From positions 1 through 64,000 of the forward strand of contig CAZUDO010000054.1 in NCBI GenBank assembly GCA_964618895.1: 64,000 nt of DNA, written 5' to 3'. A model generated the notes under the pieces. The model saw only the letters and a list, made by a program, of their open reading frames with translations, was not told where the DNA came from and ran no database searches. Of this stretch, positions 57,075 to 64,000 are shown in pieces (position 1 is the first letter of the stretch; each line of letters begins with the position of its first letter). The DNA comes from CAZUDO01 sp964618895. Lineage in GTDB: Bacteria; Desulfobacterota; Binatia; DP-6. Made by a program: the position numbers and the translations under genes.

Positions 57075-58183
57075 GCACCACGGCCGTGGCGGGCGTGCGC
57101 GGGCGCGAGGCCGGGGTCGCGGTCTCCGCTTCGGCTCCGCGCCGGACGGACGACACGGGGTCCGCGGCGCGGGCGCGCCGGCGCGGAGAGGCGCTCCGAC
57201 CCCGACCCCGGCCTCGCGCCCGCGCCGCCGACACGACAGCGGCGCCCGCGCGCGCCGACGGAAACGTGCGCGGCGGCGAGCCCGAGCAGCGCGGCGAGTC
57301 CGGGGGTGGTGGAGCGTCCATGCGCGGCGGAGGGCCCGGGGGCGGCGTCGCAGCGCCTCTCCGCGCCGGAATGCCCGTCCGCCCGGAGCTGTGTCGCCGA
57401 CCCGGCGAGGAGCCGAAGCGGAGACGCCGCCCCCGGGCCCTCCGCCGCGCAGCCGCGGCCCTCGCCCTCGTCGCCATCGCGGTCCTCCCCGCCGTCGCAC
57501 ACGCCGCCACCAGCACGCTCCCGAGCGTGTCCCTGCAGATCGGGAACGGCGACCAGCAGGTGACCTCGTCGCTGCAGATCGTCGGCCTGCTGACGCTGCT
57601 GTCGCTGGCGCCGGCGATCCTCATCATGCTGACCGGCTTCGTCCGCATCGTGATCGTGCTGTCGTTCCTCCGCCAGGCGGTAGGGACGCAGACGATGCCG
57701 CCGAATCAGGTGATCGTGTCGCTGGCGCTGTTCCTGACGTTCTTCGTAATGGGGCCGGTGCTGCGCGACATCAACGAGCACGCGCTCGGGCCGTATCAGC
57801 GCAAGGAACTCGCCGATGCCGAAGCGATCCAGGCGGCGTACCAGCCGCTGCGGCAGTTCATGCTGCGCCAGACGCGCGAGAAGGACCTGGCGCTCTTCCT
57901 CGGCGCGAGCGGCGCGGCCCGCCCAGCGACGGCGGACGACGTGCCGGCGCAGGCGCTGTTGCCGGCGTTCCTCATCTCGGAGCTGAAGACCGCCTTCCAG
58001 ATGGGGTTCCTCATCTACGTCCCGTTTCTCATCCTCGACATGGTGGTGGCGTCCGTCCTCACCTCGATGGGGATGATCACGCTGCCGCCGGCGATGATCT
58101 CGCTGCCGTTCAAGCTGATGCTGTTCGTGTTGGTGGACGGGTGGAACGTGCTCACGGGCTCGTTGGTCCAGAGCTTCCGGTAG
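57071..58183 (+). CDS. fliP: Flagellar export gate protein FliP with inserted palindromic DNA at its N-terminus
   Basis: The C-terminal 245 residues are an ordinary FliP: signal peptide core LALVAIAVLPAVAHA, then TSSLQIVGLLTLLSLAPAIL, MLTGFVRIVIVLSFLRQAVG, MPPNQVIVSLALFLTFFVMG, and the MGMITLPPAMISLPFKLMLF end. The open frame begins at a GTG overlapping the fliO stop (GTGA), but between this and the signal peptide lie about 125 Arg/Gly/Pro-rich codons encoded by two palindromic elements (57097-57225 and 57321-57451). The frame is kept through both. Internal starts at 57320 or 57371 are also possible. The extension would be removed with the signal peptide. Confidence 0.88.
   Translation: MSTTAVAGVRGREAGVAVSASAPRRTDDTGSAARARRRGEALRPRPRPRARAADTTAAPARADGNVRGGEPEQRGESGGGGASMRGGGPGGGVAAPLRAGMPVRPELCRRPGEEPKRRRRPRALRRAAAALALVAIAVLPAVAHAATSTLPSVSLQIGNGDQQVTSSLQIVGLLTLLSLAPAILIMLTGFVRIVIVLSFLRQAVGTQTMPPNQVIVSLALFLTFFVMGPVLRDINEHALGPYQRKELADAEAIQAAYQPLRQFMLRQTREKDLALFLGASGAARPATADDVPAQALLPAFLISELKTAFQMGFLIYVPFLILDMVVASVLTSMGMITLPPAMISLPFKLMLFVLVDGWNVLTGSLVQSFR
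57097..57225. repeat. Palindromic element 1, inside the fliP 5' region
   Basis: Perfect 23-bp inverted arms (57097-57119 and 57203-57225) enclose a 73-bp core (57123-57195). The core matches, in reverse orientation, the core of element 2 (57352-57424) at about 56 of 73 positions by hand alignment, including 16 and 18 identical bases at its two ends. The element is 129 bp, an exact number of codons. Confidence 0.8.
57321..57451. repeat. Palindromic element 2, inside the fliP 5' region
   Basis: Perfect 29-bp inverted arms (57321-57349 and 57423-57451) surround the reverse-oriented copy of the core shared with element 1. The arms differ in sequence from those of element 1, so the shared part is the core, not the arms. 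It ends directly before the FliP signal-peptide hydrophobic core. Confidence 0.8.
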
Positions 58184-58199
58184 GAAAGGGGAACGCAAC

Positions 58200-58469
58200 G
58201 TGGGGGTGGAGACGGTGATCGGGATCGGTCAGAGCGCGCTCGAGGTGACCCTCGCGCTGGCGGGTCCGGTGCTCCTTTTCGGCCTGGTGGCAGGGCTCGC
58301 CGTGAGCGTCTTCCAGGCGATGACGCAGATCAACGAGATCACGCTCACCTTCATCCCCAAGATCCTGGCGACGGTGGCGGCACTGGCGTTGTTCGGGCCG
58401 TGGATGCTGACGCGCCTGATCACGTTCACGACCACGCTCTTCCAGAACCTGCCGGCGTACGTCCGATGA
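58200..58469 (+). CDS. fliQ: Flagellar export gate protein FliQ
   Basis: This 89-residue protein has two membrane helices (LALAGPVLLFGLVAGLAVSV and KILATVAALALFGPWML) with the FQAMTQINEITLTFIPK loop typical of FliQ. The start is GTG. Its TGA overlaps the fliR ATG. Confidence 0.95.
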   Translation: MGVETVIGIGQSALEVTLALAGPVLLFGLVAGLAVSVFQAMTQINEITLTFIPKILATVAALALFGPWMLTRLITFTTTLFQNLPAYVR

Positions 58470-59248
58470 CGCTCTCGGACACCACGCTCACGGTCGCGCT
58501 CCTGGTGCTCGCCCGCGTCGCCGGGCTGGTGCTGGCGGCGCCGTTCTTCGGCCATCTGTTGGTGCCGATCCGGATCCGGGCGGGGATCGCCGGGGTGCTC
58601 GCGTTGGCGCTCGCGCCGGCGGTGCTGGGTGCCGTGCCCGGCACGCTGGCGCCGGCCAGCGTGTGGGAGCTGGCGGGCATGGTGGCGGTCGAGTCGGCGA
58701 TCGGCATCGCGCTCGGCCTGGTGGCACAGTTCGTGTTCGCAGGCGTGCAGCTCGGCGGGCAGTTGGCCGGCATGCAAATGGGGTTCGGCCTCTCGAACCT
58801 GATCGACCCGCAATCGCGGGCGCAGACGACGGTGGTGGCCCAGTGGCAGCAGGTCCTGGCGCTGCTCCTCTTCCTGGCCCTCGACGTGCACCACGTGCTC
58901 CTCCGGGCGCTCCTGGCGAGCTTCACGACCGCGCCGCCCGGCACGCTGGCGGTGACGGCGTTCGACGTGCGCGCGGTGGTGGCGCTGGCGGCCGATCTGT
59001 TCACGGTCGGTGTGCGCATCGCGGCGCCGGTGCTGGTGGCGCTCCTGCTCACCAACGGCGCGCTCGGTGTGCTGGCGCGCACGATTCCGCAGCTGAACGT
59101 GTTCGTGGTCGGCTTCCCGGTGAACGCCGGGGTCGGGCTGGTGGTGCTCGGCGCCTCGCTGCCATTCACCTTCCGCCTGCTGACGGCGCGCTTCGCCGCC
59201 CTCGAGACGACGCTCGGCGGCCTGGTGCGAGGACTCGCGCATGGCTGA
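58466..59248 (+). CDS. fliR: Flagellar export gate protein FliR
   Basis: This 260-residue polytopic protein has FliR motifs VLARVAGLVLAAPFFGH, AGMQMGFGLSNLIDPQSRAQ, LLLTNGALGVLARTIPQLNV and a terminal hydrophobic segment. It forms the export gate with FliP and FliQ. It overlaps flhB by eight bases. Confidence 0.94.
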   Translation: MTLSDTTLTVALLVLARVAGLVLAAPFFGHLLVPIRIRAGIAGVLALALAPAVLGAVPGTLAPASVWELAGMVAVESAIGIALGLVAQFVFAGVQLGGQLAGMQMGFGLSNLIDPQSRAQTTVVAQWQQVLALLLFLALDVHHVLLRALLASFTTAPPGTLAVTAFDVRAVVALAADLFTVGVRIAAPVLVALLLTNGALGVLARTIPQLNVFVVGFPVNAGVGLVVLGASLPFTFRLLTARFAALETTLGGLVRGLAHG

Positions 59249-60332
59249 CGCCGCCGCCGATCGCACCGAACGCGCGACACCAAAAAAGCGCGAGGAGGCC
59301 CGCAAGCACGGGCAGGTCGTCCTCTCGACCGAGGTGAGCCCGGTGCTCGTCCTCCTGACCGCACTCGCGATGGCGTCGGTGGGCGCACCGCAGCTCCTGG
59401 CGCAGAGCCGGGTCCTTTTGCGCAGCTGGCTGGCCGCGGTCGGCCCGGTCGGCGCGGGGACGGACGCGATCGGGGTGGCGTGGCCGCTGCTGATGCGCTC
59501 GGCGAGCCAGCTGGGCCAGAGTCTGGTCCCCTTCGCGCTCGGCCTCGCCGTCGTCGGCATCGGGGCGGTGGTCGCCCAGGTGGGCTGGTCGGTGAACACG
59601 AATCTCGTGCTGCCCGACCCGAGCCGCGTCAATCCGGCCAGCGGCTGGAAGCGCATCGTCTCGAGCAACGGTGCGGCCATGATGGTCAAATCGGTGGTGA
59701 AGATCGTGGTCGTGCTCGGGCTGGCCTACCGCACGCTGCGCCACGGCAGCGAGGCCGCGATCGCCGCCCCCGACATGCTGCCGGCCGAGATCCTGAGTCT
59801 CACCGGCACGAGCCTCCGCCGGCTCCTCCTCACCATGGCCGCCGCCCTCGGCGTCCTCGCCGCGTGCGACTACCTGTGGGTGCGATGGCGCTACGAGCAG
59901 CACCTCAAGATGAGCCGCCACGACGTCAAGGAGGAGCAGAAGGAGAGCGAAGGCGACCCGCAGGTGAAGGGCCGCCTCCGGCGCGCCCACCGCGAGCTCT
60001 CGAAGCGCCGCATGCTGACCGAGGTGAAGCGTGCCGACGTGGTGGTGACCAACCCGATCCACTTCGCCGTCGCACTGCGCTACCGCACCGGCGAGGTGGG
60101 CGCACCCACGGTGGTCGCCAAGGGCGCCGGCGCGCTCGCGCAGAAGATCACGGAACTCGCCCGCAGCGCCGGCGTCCCCATCGTCGAGCGCCGCGCGCTC
60201 GCCCGGGCGTTGTACCGTTCGGTCGAGATCGGCGCCGAGATCCCGCCGGCGCTGTACCGTGCGGTTGCCGAGATCCTGGCCTACATCTACTCGCTGCGGG
60301 CGCCCGCGCCGGTCCCGGAGGCTCGCGGCTAG
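59241..60332 (+). CDS. flhB: Flagellar export switch protein FlhB (NPIH variant)
   Basis: This 363-residue protein begins RTERATPKKREEARKHGQV, has four membrane segments, and has a cytoplasmic domain with SRHDVKEEQKESEGDPQVKG. The autocleavage loop reads NPIH (residues 271-274) instead of the near-universal NPTH, within VVVTNPIHFAVALRYR. Cleavage between Asn and Pro switches export from hook to filament substrates; the Asn-Pro pair is kept. The last part is normal (VPIVERRALARALYRSVEIG). Confidence 0.94.
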   Translation: MADAAADRTERATPKKREEARKHGQVVLSTEVSPVLVLLTALAMASVGAPQLLAQSRVLLRSWLAAVGPVGAGTDAIGVAWPLLMRSASQLGQSLVPFALGLAVVGIGAVVAQVGWSVNTNLVLPDPSRVNPASGWKRIVSSNGAAMMVKSVVKIVVVLGLAYRTLRHGSEAAIAAPDMLPAEILSLTGTSLRRLLLTMAAALGVLAACDYLWVRWRYEQHLKMSRHDVKEEQKESEGDPQVKGRLRRAHRELSKRRMLTEVKRADVVVTNPIHFAVALRYRTGEVGAPTVVAKGAGALAQKITELARSAGVPIVERRALARALYRSVEIGAEIPPALYRAVAEILAYIYSLRAPAPVPEARG

Positions 60333-60366
60333 TGCGTATCCGTGATGAGCGCTGCCGAGGCGCGTG

Positions 60367-60549
60367 GTGCGGGGCCGGGCCAGTTCGGGTCTCGTCGGGC
60401 GCGCGGGACGGCGTGGGGGGTCCCCCGCAAAGCAGGGGACCCCGGCGGCCTTGCCCGCCTAGGGCTCCGCATAGGCCGCCGCCCTCCTTTGCGGGGGACC
60501 CCCCACGCCGTCCGGTCGGGTTGGGTCGCGAACTGGCCCGCCCCCGCAC
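60367..60549. repeat. 183-bp palindrome between flhB and flhA
   Basis: Outer arms 60367-60387 and 60529-60549 match at 20 of 21 positions. Inner arms 60406-60431 and 60488-60513 match perfectly over 26 bp. The centre (60432-60487) contains a further GGCGGCC/GGCCGCC pairing. The element occupies half of the 369-bp flhB-flhA gap, the longest gap in the fliL-flhF run. Its core does not match those of the fliP elements. Confidence 0.85.
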
Positions 60550-60701
60550 CGCGCCGCTGTGGCCGGCGCGCATCCGGGAGGCGAAGTAGCCATGGCGACC
60601 ACCCCGCCCCGGCCCGCGCACCCGACGGGACCCGCACGCGTCCGCCCTCCCGGCGAGCGCCCGCGCATGTGTGGCCCCACCAAAGGGGAGGGGCACTAGA
60701 G
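60550..60701. other. flhA upstream leader
   Basis: No convincing gene is seen. The stretch is extremely GC-rich with minor inverted repeats and ends with the flhA ribosome binding site (AAAGGGGAGGGG, from 60682). I found no sigma-54 or sigma-70 promoter, so flhA is probably read through from flhB. Confidence 0.4.
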
Positions 60702-62804
60702 ATGGCCGCCAACACCGCAGTCGCCACGCGGCCGCAGACCGGGTCCGCGAACGCCATCCCCACCGGCGAGATGATCCTCCCGCTCGCCCTGGTCGCGGTG
60801 GTGATCATCATGGTGATCCCGCTGCCGTCGATGCTGATCGACCTGCTGCTGGCGGTGTCGATCGCGCTCGCGCTCATCATCCTCATGGTGAGCATGTACA
60901 CCCGGCAGCCGCTCGAGTTCTCGACCTTCCCGTCGGTGCTGCTGGTGGTGACGCTCTTCCGGCTGGCGATGAACGTGGCGTCGACCCGCCTGATCCTCCT
61001 GCACGGCCACGACGGGCCGGCGGCGGCGGGGCACGTGATCCAGGCGTTCGGCAACTTCGTCGTCGGCGGCAGCTACGCCGTCGGCGTGGTCGTCTTCCTC
61101 ATTCTGGTGGTGATCAACTTCGCGGTCATCACCAAGGGCGCCGGGCGCATCGCCGAAGTGGCGGCGCGCTTCACCCTGGACGCCATGCCGGGCAAGCAGC
61201 TCGCCGTCGACGCCGACCTGAACAGCGGGCTCATCACGGAGAAGGACGCGCGCGCGCGCCGGCAGATGATCGAGGAGGAGGCGGATTTCTACGGCGCCAT
61301 GGACGGCGCCAGCAAGTTCGTGCGCGGCGACGCCGTCGCCGGGCTCGTCATCACCGCCATCAACATCGTGGGCGGCTTCTTCATCGGGGTCGTGCAACAG
61401 GGCATCGACGTGAAGACGGCGGCCGAGACCTACACCATTCTCACCATCGGCGACGGGCTGGTGACGCAGCTGCCGGCGCTGCTCATCTCGACTGCCGCCG
61501 GCATCATCGTGACCCGGGCCGCCTCGGGCGCCGATCTCGGCACCGAGGTGAGCGGCCAGCTGTTCACCAGCCCGCGCGTCCTGTGGATGGTGACCGGCAT
61601 CCTGGGCGCGTTCGCGCTCCTGCCAGGGCTGCCCTTCCTGCCGTTCGTGGCGCTCGCCGGGGCCACCGGCGCGCTCGCGGCCGCCGGCGGGGTGACGCCA
61701 CCCGTCCTTCCGGAGGCCGCAGGCGGGTTGCCCGCCGCGGGCCCGCACGACGACAAGCCCGACACGCTTCTCCCGCTCGACGCGATGGAGCTCGAGGTGG
61801 GCTTCGAGCTGGTGCCGCTGGTCGAGTCGGGCGGGCCCGGGGGGAGCGACCTGGTCGAGCGCATCCGGACGCTGCGCCGCCAGCTCGCGCTCGAGATGGG
61901 GTTCATCGTGCCGCCCATCCACATCCGCGACAACCTGCAGATGCGGCCGAACGAGTACCAGATCCTGCTGAAGGGCAACGAGGTCGCGCGCGGCGACATC
62001 CGCACCGGCTACAGCCTGGCGATCAACCCCGGCACGGTCGAGAGCACGGTCCCGGGCGTGCCGACGCGCGAGCCGGCGTTCGGGCTCGACGCCCTCTGGA
62101 TCACGGCGCAGGAACGCGAGCGCGCCCAGCTGGCGGGCTACACGGTGGTCGACGCGGCGACCGTCATCTTCACGCACCTGACCGAGATCATCCGGCGCCA
62201 CGCGCACGAGCTGCTCGGGCGTCAGGAGGTACAGCAGCTCCTCGACACGCTCGCCAAGAAGCAGCCCAAGGTGATCGAGGAGCTGGTGCCGCAGCACCTG
62301 CCCGTCGGCGGGGTGCAGAAGGTGCTGCAGAACCTGCTGCGCGAAGGGGTCTCCATCCGCGATCTGGGCACGATCCTGGAAACGCTCGCCGACCATGCGC
62401 CGCGCACCAAGGACGCCGAGGCGCTCACCGAGTTCGCGCGCCAGGCGCTCGGGCGGTCGATCACCAAGCGCCTGCTGGCGCCGTCCGGCACCCTGGCGGT
62501 GATGACGCTGGCGGCGCCGGTCGAGCGCCAGCTGATCGAGGCGGTGCAGCGCACCGAGCACGGCGGCGTGCTGGCGCTCGATCCCGCGCTCGCGCAGCGC
62601 CTGGTCGGGCGCCTCGGCACGACGGCCGAGCGCTTCGTCGCGCGGCAGGCGGCGCCCGTTCTCCTCTGCTCGACGGCGGTGCGGCCGCATCTCCGCCAGC
62701 TGATCGAGCGTACGCTGCCGGGCCTGGCGGTGATCGCGCCCGGCGAGATCGCGCCGACGGTACGCGTCCAATCCCTCGGGGTGGTGAACTGCGATGAAGA
62801 TTAG
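60702..62804 (+). CDS. flhA: Flagellar export gate protein FlhA
   Basis: This 700-residue protein has an eight-helix N-terminal half with the conserved FHIPEP-type region (TFPSVLLVVTLFRLAMNVAS, VITKGAGRIAEVAARFTLDA, MPGKQLAVDADLNSGLI, EEADFYGAMDGASKFVRGD). The C-terminal cytoplasmic ring domain has QRERAQLAGYTVVDAATVI-like and HELLGRQEVQQLLDTL segments. Length is normal. It overlaps flhF by eleven bases. Confidence 0.96.
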   Translation: MAANTAVATRPQTGSANAIPTGEMILPLALVAVVIIMVIPLPSMLIDLLLAVSIALALIILMVSMYTRQPLEFSTFPSVLLVVTLFRLAMNVASTRLILLHGHDGPAAAGHVIQAFGNFVVGGSYAVGVVVFLILVVINFAVITKGAGRIAEVAARFTLDAMPGKQLAVDADLNSGLITEKDARARRQMIEEEADFYGAMDGASKFVRGDAVAGLVITAINIVGGFFIGVVQQGIDVKTAAETYTILTIGDGLVTQLPALLISTAAGIIVTRAASGADLGTEVSGQLFTSPRVLWMVTGILGAFALLPGLPFLPFVALAGATGALAAAGGVTPPVLPEAAGGLPAAGPHDDKPDTLLPLDAMELEVGFELVPLVESGGPGGSDLVERIRTLRRQLALEMGFIVPPIHIRDNLQMRPNEYQILLKGNEVARGDIRTGYSLAINPGTVESTVPGVPTREPAFGLDALWITAQERERAQLAGYTVVDAATVIFTHLTEIIRRHAHELLGRQEVQQLLDTLAKKQPKVIEELVPQHLPVGGVQKVLQNLLREGVSIRDLGTILETLADHAPRTKDAEALTEFARQALGRSITKRLLAPSGTLAVMTLAAPVERQLIEAVQRTEHGGVLALDPALAQRLVGRLGTTAERFVARQAAPVLLCSTAVRPHLRQLIERTLPGLAVIAPGEIAPTVRVQSLGVVNCDED

Positions 62805-63801
62805 ACGATTCACGGCGGACACGATGACGCTGGCACTGCAGGCGGTGAAGGCGGCGCTCGGGTCGGAGGCGGTCATCCTGGAGACCGCCGAGGTGAGGGG
62901 CCAGGCGGTGGTGACGGCGGCCATCGACGACGACGAGCCGTTCGCGGCGGCGCTGCCCGACGGCGACTTGACGCGCGAGGTGCGCGCGCTCCTCGGCGTG
63001 GTGCGCCAGCTGGTCGACGTGCGCTGGGCCACGGCGCCGGAACGGGTGCGCCCCGAGGTGGCGTGCCTGCATCACCGCCTGATGGAGCAGGGGCTCGACG
63101 GCGTGATCGCGGCCGCGCTGGTGCGCGCTACGGCCGAACGCCTGGAGGCCGACCCGTCCGTGCCCGCCGCGCTGGCGGGCACGCTGGCCGCGACGGTGGG
63201 TGGTCCGGGGTCCATGGCCCAGCCACGTGTGCGCGTGTTCGTCGGACCGCCCGGTGACGGCAAGACGACTACCATCGTCAAGCTGGCCGCGATCGCGCGC
63301 CGCGAAGGCCGGCGGGTGGCGCTGGTCGGCACCGACACCTACCGGATGGGCGCGGCGGCCGCCCTGGAAGGCTACGGACGGGTGCTCGGCGTCGAGGTGG
63401 CGAGCGCCGCGGGCGGGCGCGAGCTGGGCGGGGTCCTGCGGCAACTCTGCGAGGTCGACCTGGTCCTGGTGGACACGGCGGGGGTGAGCCCGGGTCAGGC
63501 GGACGAACTTGCTGAGTTGGCGGAATTGACCCGGGTGGCGGGACCCGGGGTCGCCCGGACCCTGGTGGCGAGTGCCACCCACGGACGCGCCGCGGCGCAC
63601 GCCACCTGGCAGGCGTTCGCGCCCCTGGCGCCGGATTCGTGCGTGCTGACCAAGGCGGACGTGGCCCCGGGGGGCCCGGTGGTGGGGCTCTGCTGGCGGC
63701 AGGGAGTGCCCGTGTCGCACCTCGGCACGGGACGGCGGGTTCCGGACGATCTCGAGCCGGCCACGGCCGAACGGCTGGCACGGTGTCTGCTGGCAGCCTG
63801 A
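62794..63801 (+). CDS. flhF: Flagellar SRP-like GTPase FlhF
   Basis: This 335-residue protein starts MKIRRFTADTMTLALQAVKA, with GSEAVILETAEV typical of FlhF. The NG domain has the P-loop GPPGDGKTTT, LVGTDTYRMGAAAALEGYGR, the DTAGVSPGQ segment and TKADVAPGG. It is shorter than many FlhF proteins (about 400 or more residues) because the B domain linker is reduced. It directs flagellum placement, usually at a pole, with FlhG. Confidence 0.93.
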   Translation: MKIRRFTADTMTLALQAVKAALGSEAVILETAEVRGQAVVTAAIDDDEPFAAALPDGDLTREVRALLGVVRQLVDVRWATAPERVRPEVACLHHRLMEQGLDGVIAAALVRATAERLEADPSVPAALAGTLAATVGGPGSMAQPRVRVFVGPPGDGKTTTIVKLAAIARREGRRVALVGTDTYRMGAAAALEGYGRVLGVEVASAAGGRELGGVLRQLCEVDLVLVDTAGVSPGQADELAELAELTRVAGPGVARTLVASATHGRAAAHATWQAFAPLAPDSCVLTKADVAPGGPVVGLCWRQGVPVSHLGTGRRVPDDLEPATAERLARCLLAA

Positions 63802-63833
63802 TTGCCCCGGGCACCGGGGGGAGGACGCAGGGG

Positions 63834-64000
63834 ATGGTGGAGATGCGGGTGATCGCGGTCGCGAGCGGCAAGGGTGGGGTGGGCAAGACCAACCTGGTGG
63901 TCAACCTGGCGGTGGCGCTGGCGCGGGCGGGGCAGCGGGTGTGCATCCTCGACGCCGACCTGGGACTCGCCAACGTCGACGTGCTCCTCGGCCTCACGCC
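63834..64000 (+). CDS. flhG: Flagellar number regulator FlhG/FleN (partial, runs off the window)
   Basis: The first 55 codons of a MinD-type ATPase: MRVIAVASGKGGVGKTNLVV (deviant Walker A with both lysines) and CILDADLGLANVDVLLGLTP. The position right after flhF identifies FlhG/FleN, the ATPase that limits flagellar number and antagonises FlhF. ATG codons at 63834 and 63843 are both possible; GGGGGAGG lies upstream. Confidence 0.92.
   Translation, partial: MVEMRVIAVASGKGGVGKTNLVVNLAVALARAGQRVCILDADLGLANVDVLLGLT

Noticed and set aside
57071..57370. A genuine extra N-terminal domain of FliP
   Set aside because: The residues derive from two palindromic DNA elements and are low-complexity Arg/Gly/Pro, so they are unlikely to be a folded domain.
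60148..60696. Reverse-strand open frame over the flhB-flhA palindrome
   Set aside because: The composition is dictated by the palindrome; there is no ribosome site and no protein-like motif.
1..64000. CRISPR arrays, tRNA or rRNA genes, phage integration sites
   Set aside because: No regularly spaced repeats, cloverleaf signatures, rRNA-like conserved blocks or integrase genes were found on reading both strands.

Overview
The window is very GC-rich, gene-dense DNA from a flagellated Gram-negative bacterium. An Mla-type lipid-transport operon, a TldD/TldE pair, a sigma-54-controlled flagellar regulon with FlhF/FlhG, and pseudaminic-acid genes all point to a proteobacterium-like or deltaproteobacterium-like lineage (Desulfobacterota, Myxococcota or Binatota type). 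That placement is inferred from gene content and composition only. I see no rRNA, tRNA or CRISPR array.

The left part (1-25.8 kb) is mostly housekeeping and regulation. It holds an IS66-type transposase remnant, a PadR regulator, a receiver/NtrC-type/histidine-kinase operon followed by a methyltransferase, and a reverse-strand block of mlaEFD, a zinc-ribbon protein and a rhodanese. Next come a flippase-like membrane protein and a Crp/Fnr regulator, then a nadA-nrtR-M61 peptidase operon divergent from bioB. bioB is followed by a 53-residue hyper-acidic protein. After that lie tldE/tldD, a DHH phosphoesterase, an orphan CpaF-type ATPase, a DUF4143 ATPase and queG.

The middle (25.9-32.3 kb) is the scar of a flagellin and flagellin-glycosylation locus. 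A flagellin N-terminal fragment abuts a broken pseC. Intact pseI, pseG and an ATP-grasp ligase follow, then a ferric-reductase-like membrane protein and lhgO.

From 32.4 kb to the end is the flagellar regulon: an AMIN/TPR protein, an FlrB-like kinase and an FlrC-like sigma-54 activator, then fliEFGHIJ-motE, fliK-flgD-flgE, a degenerate receiver, an HDOD protein, fliLMNOPQR-flhB-flhA-flhF and the start of flhG. I find sigma-54 -24/-12 promoters in front of four units (TPR-flrBC, fliE, fliK and fliL), so a single activator pair could drive the whole block. Two stretches (43.5-45.7 kb and 50.8-54.8 kb) interrupt it with accessory and decaying genes: a methanethiol methyltransferase, a doubly frameshifted vapBC, a broken kinase, a Uma2 nuclease, a heme-degradation protein, an intact vapBC and mazEF. 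flgB, flgC and an intact flagellin gene are absent from the window.

The most unusual structures are GC-rich palindromic elements inside the flagellar block. Two 129-131 bp elements of one family, in opposite orientation, lie in frame within the 5' end of fliP. A 183-bp palindrome separates flhB from flhA, and an inverted repeat separates fliE from fliF.
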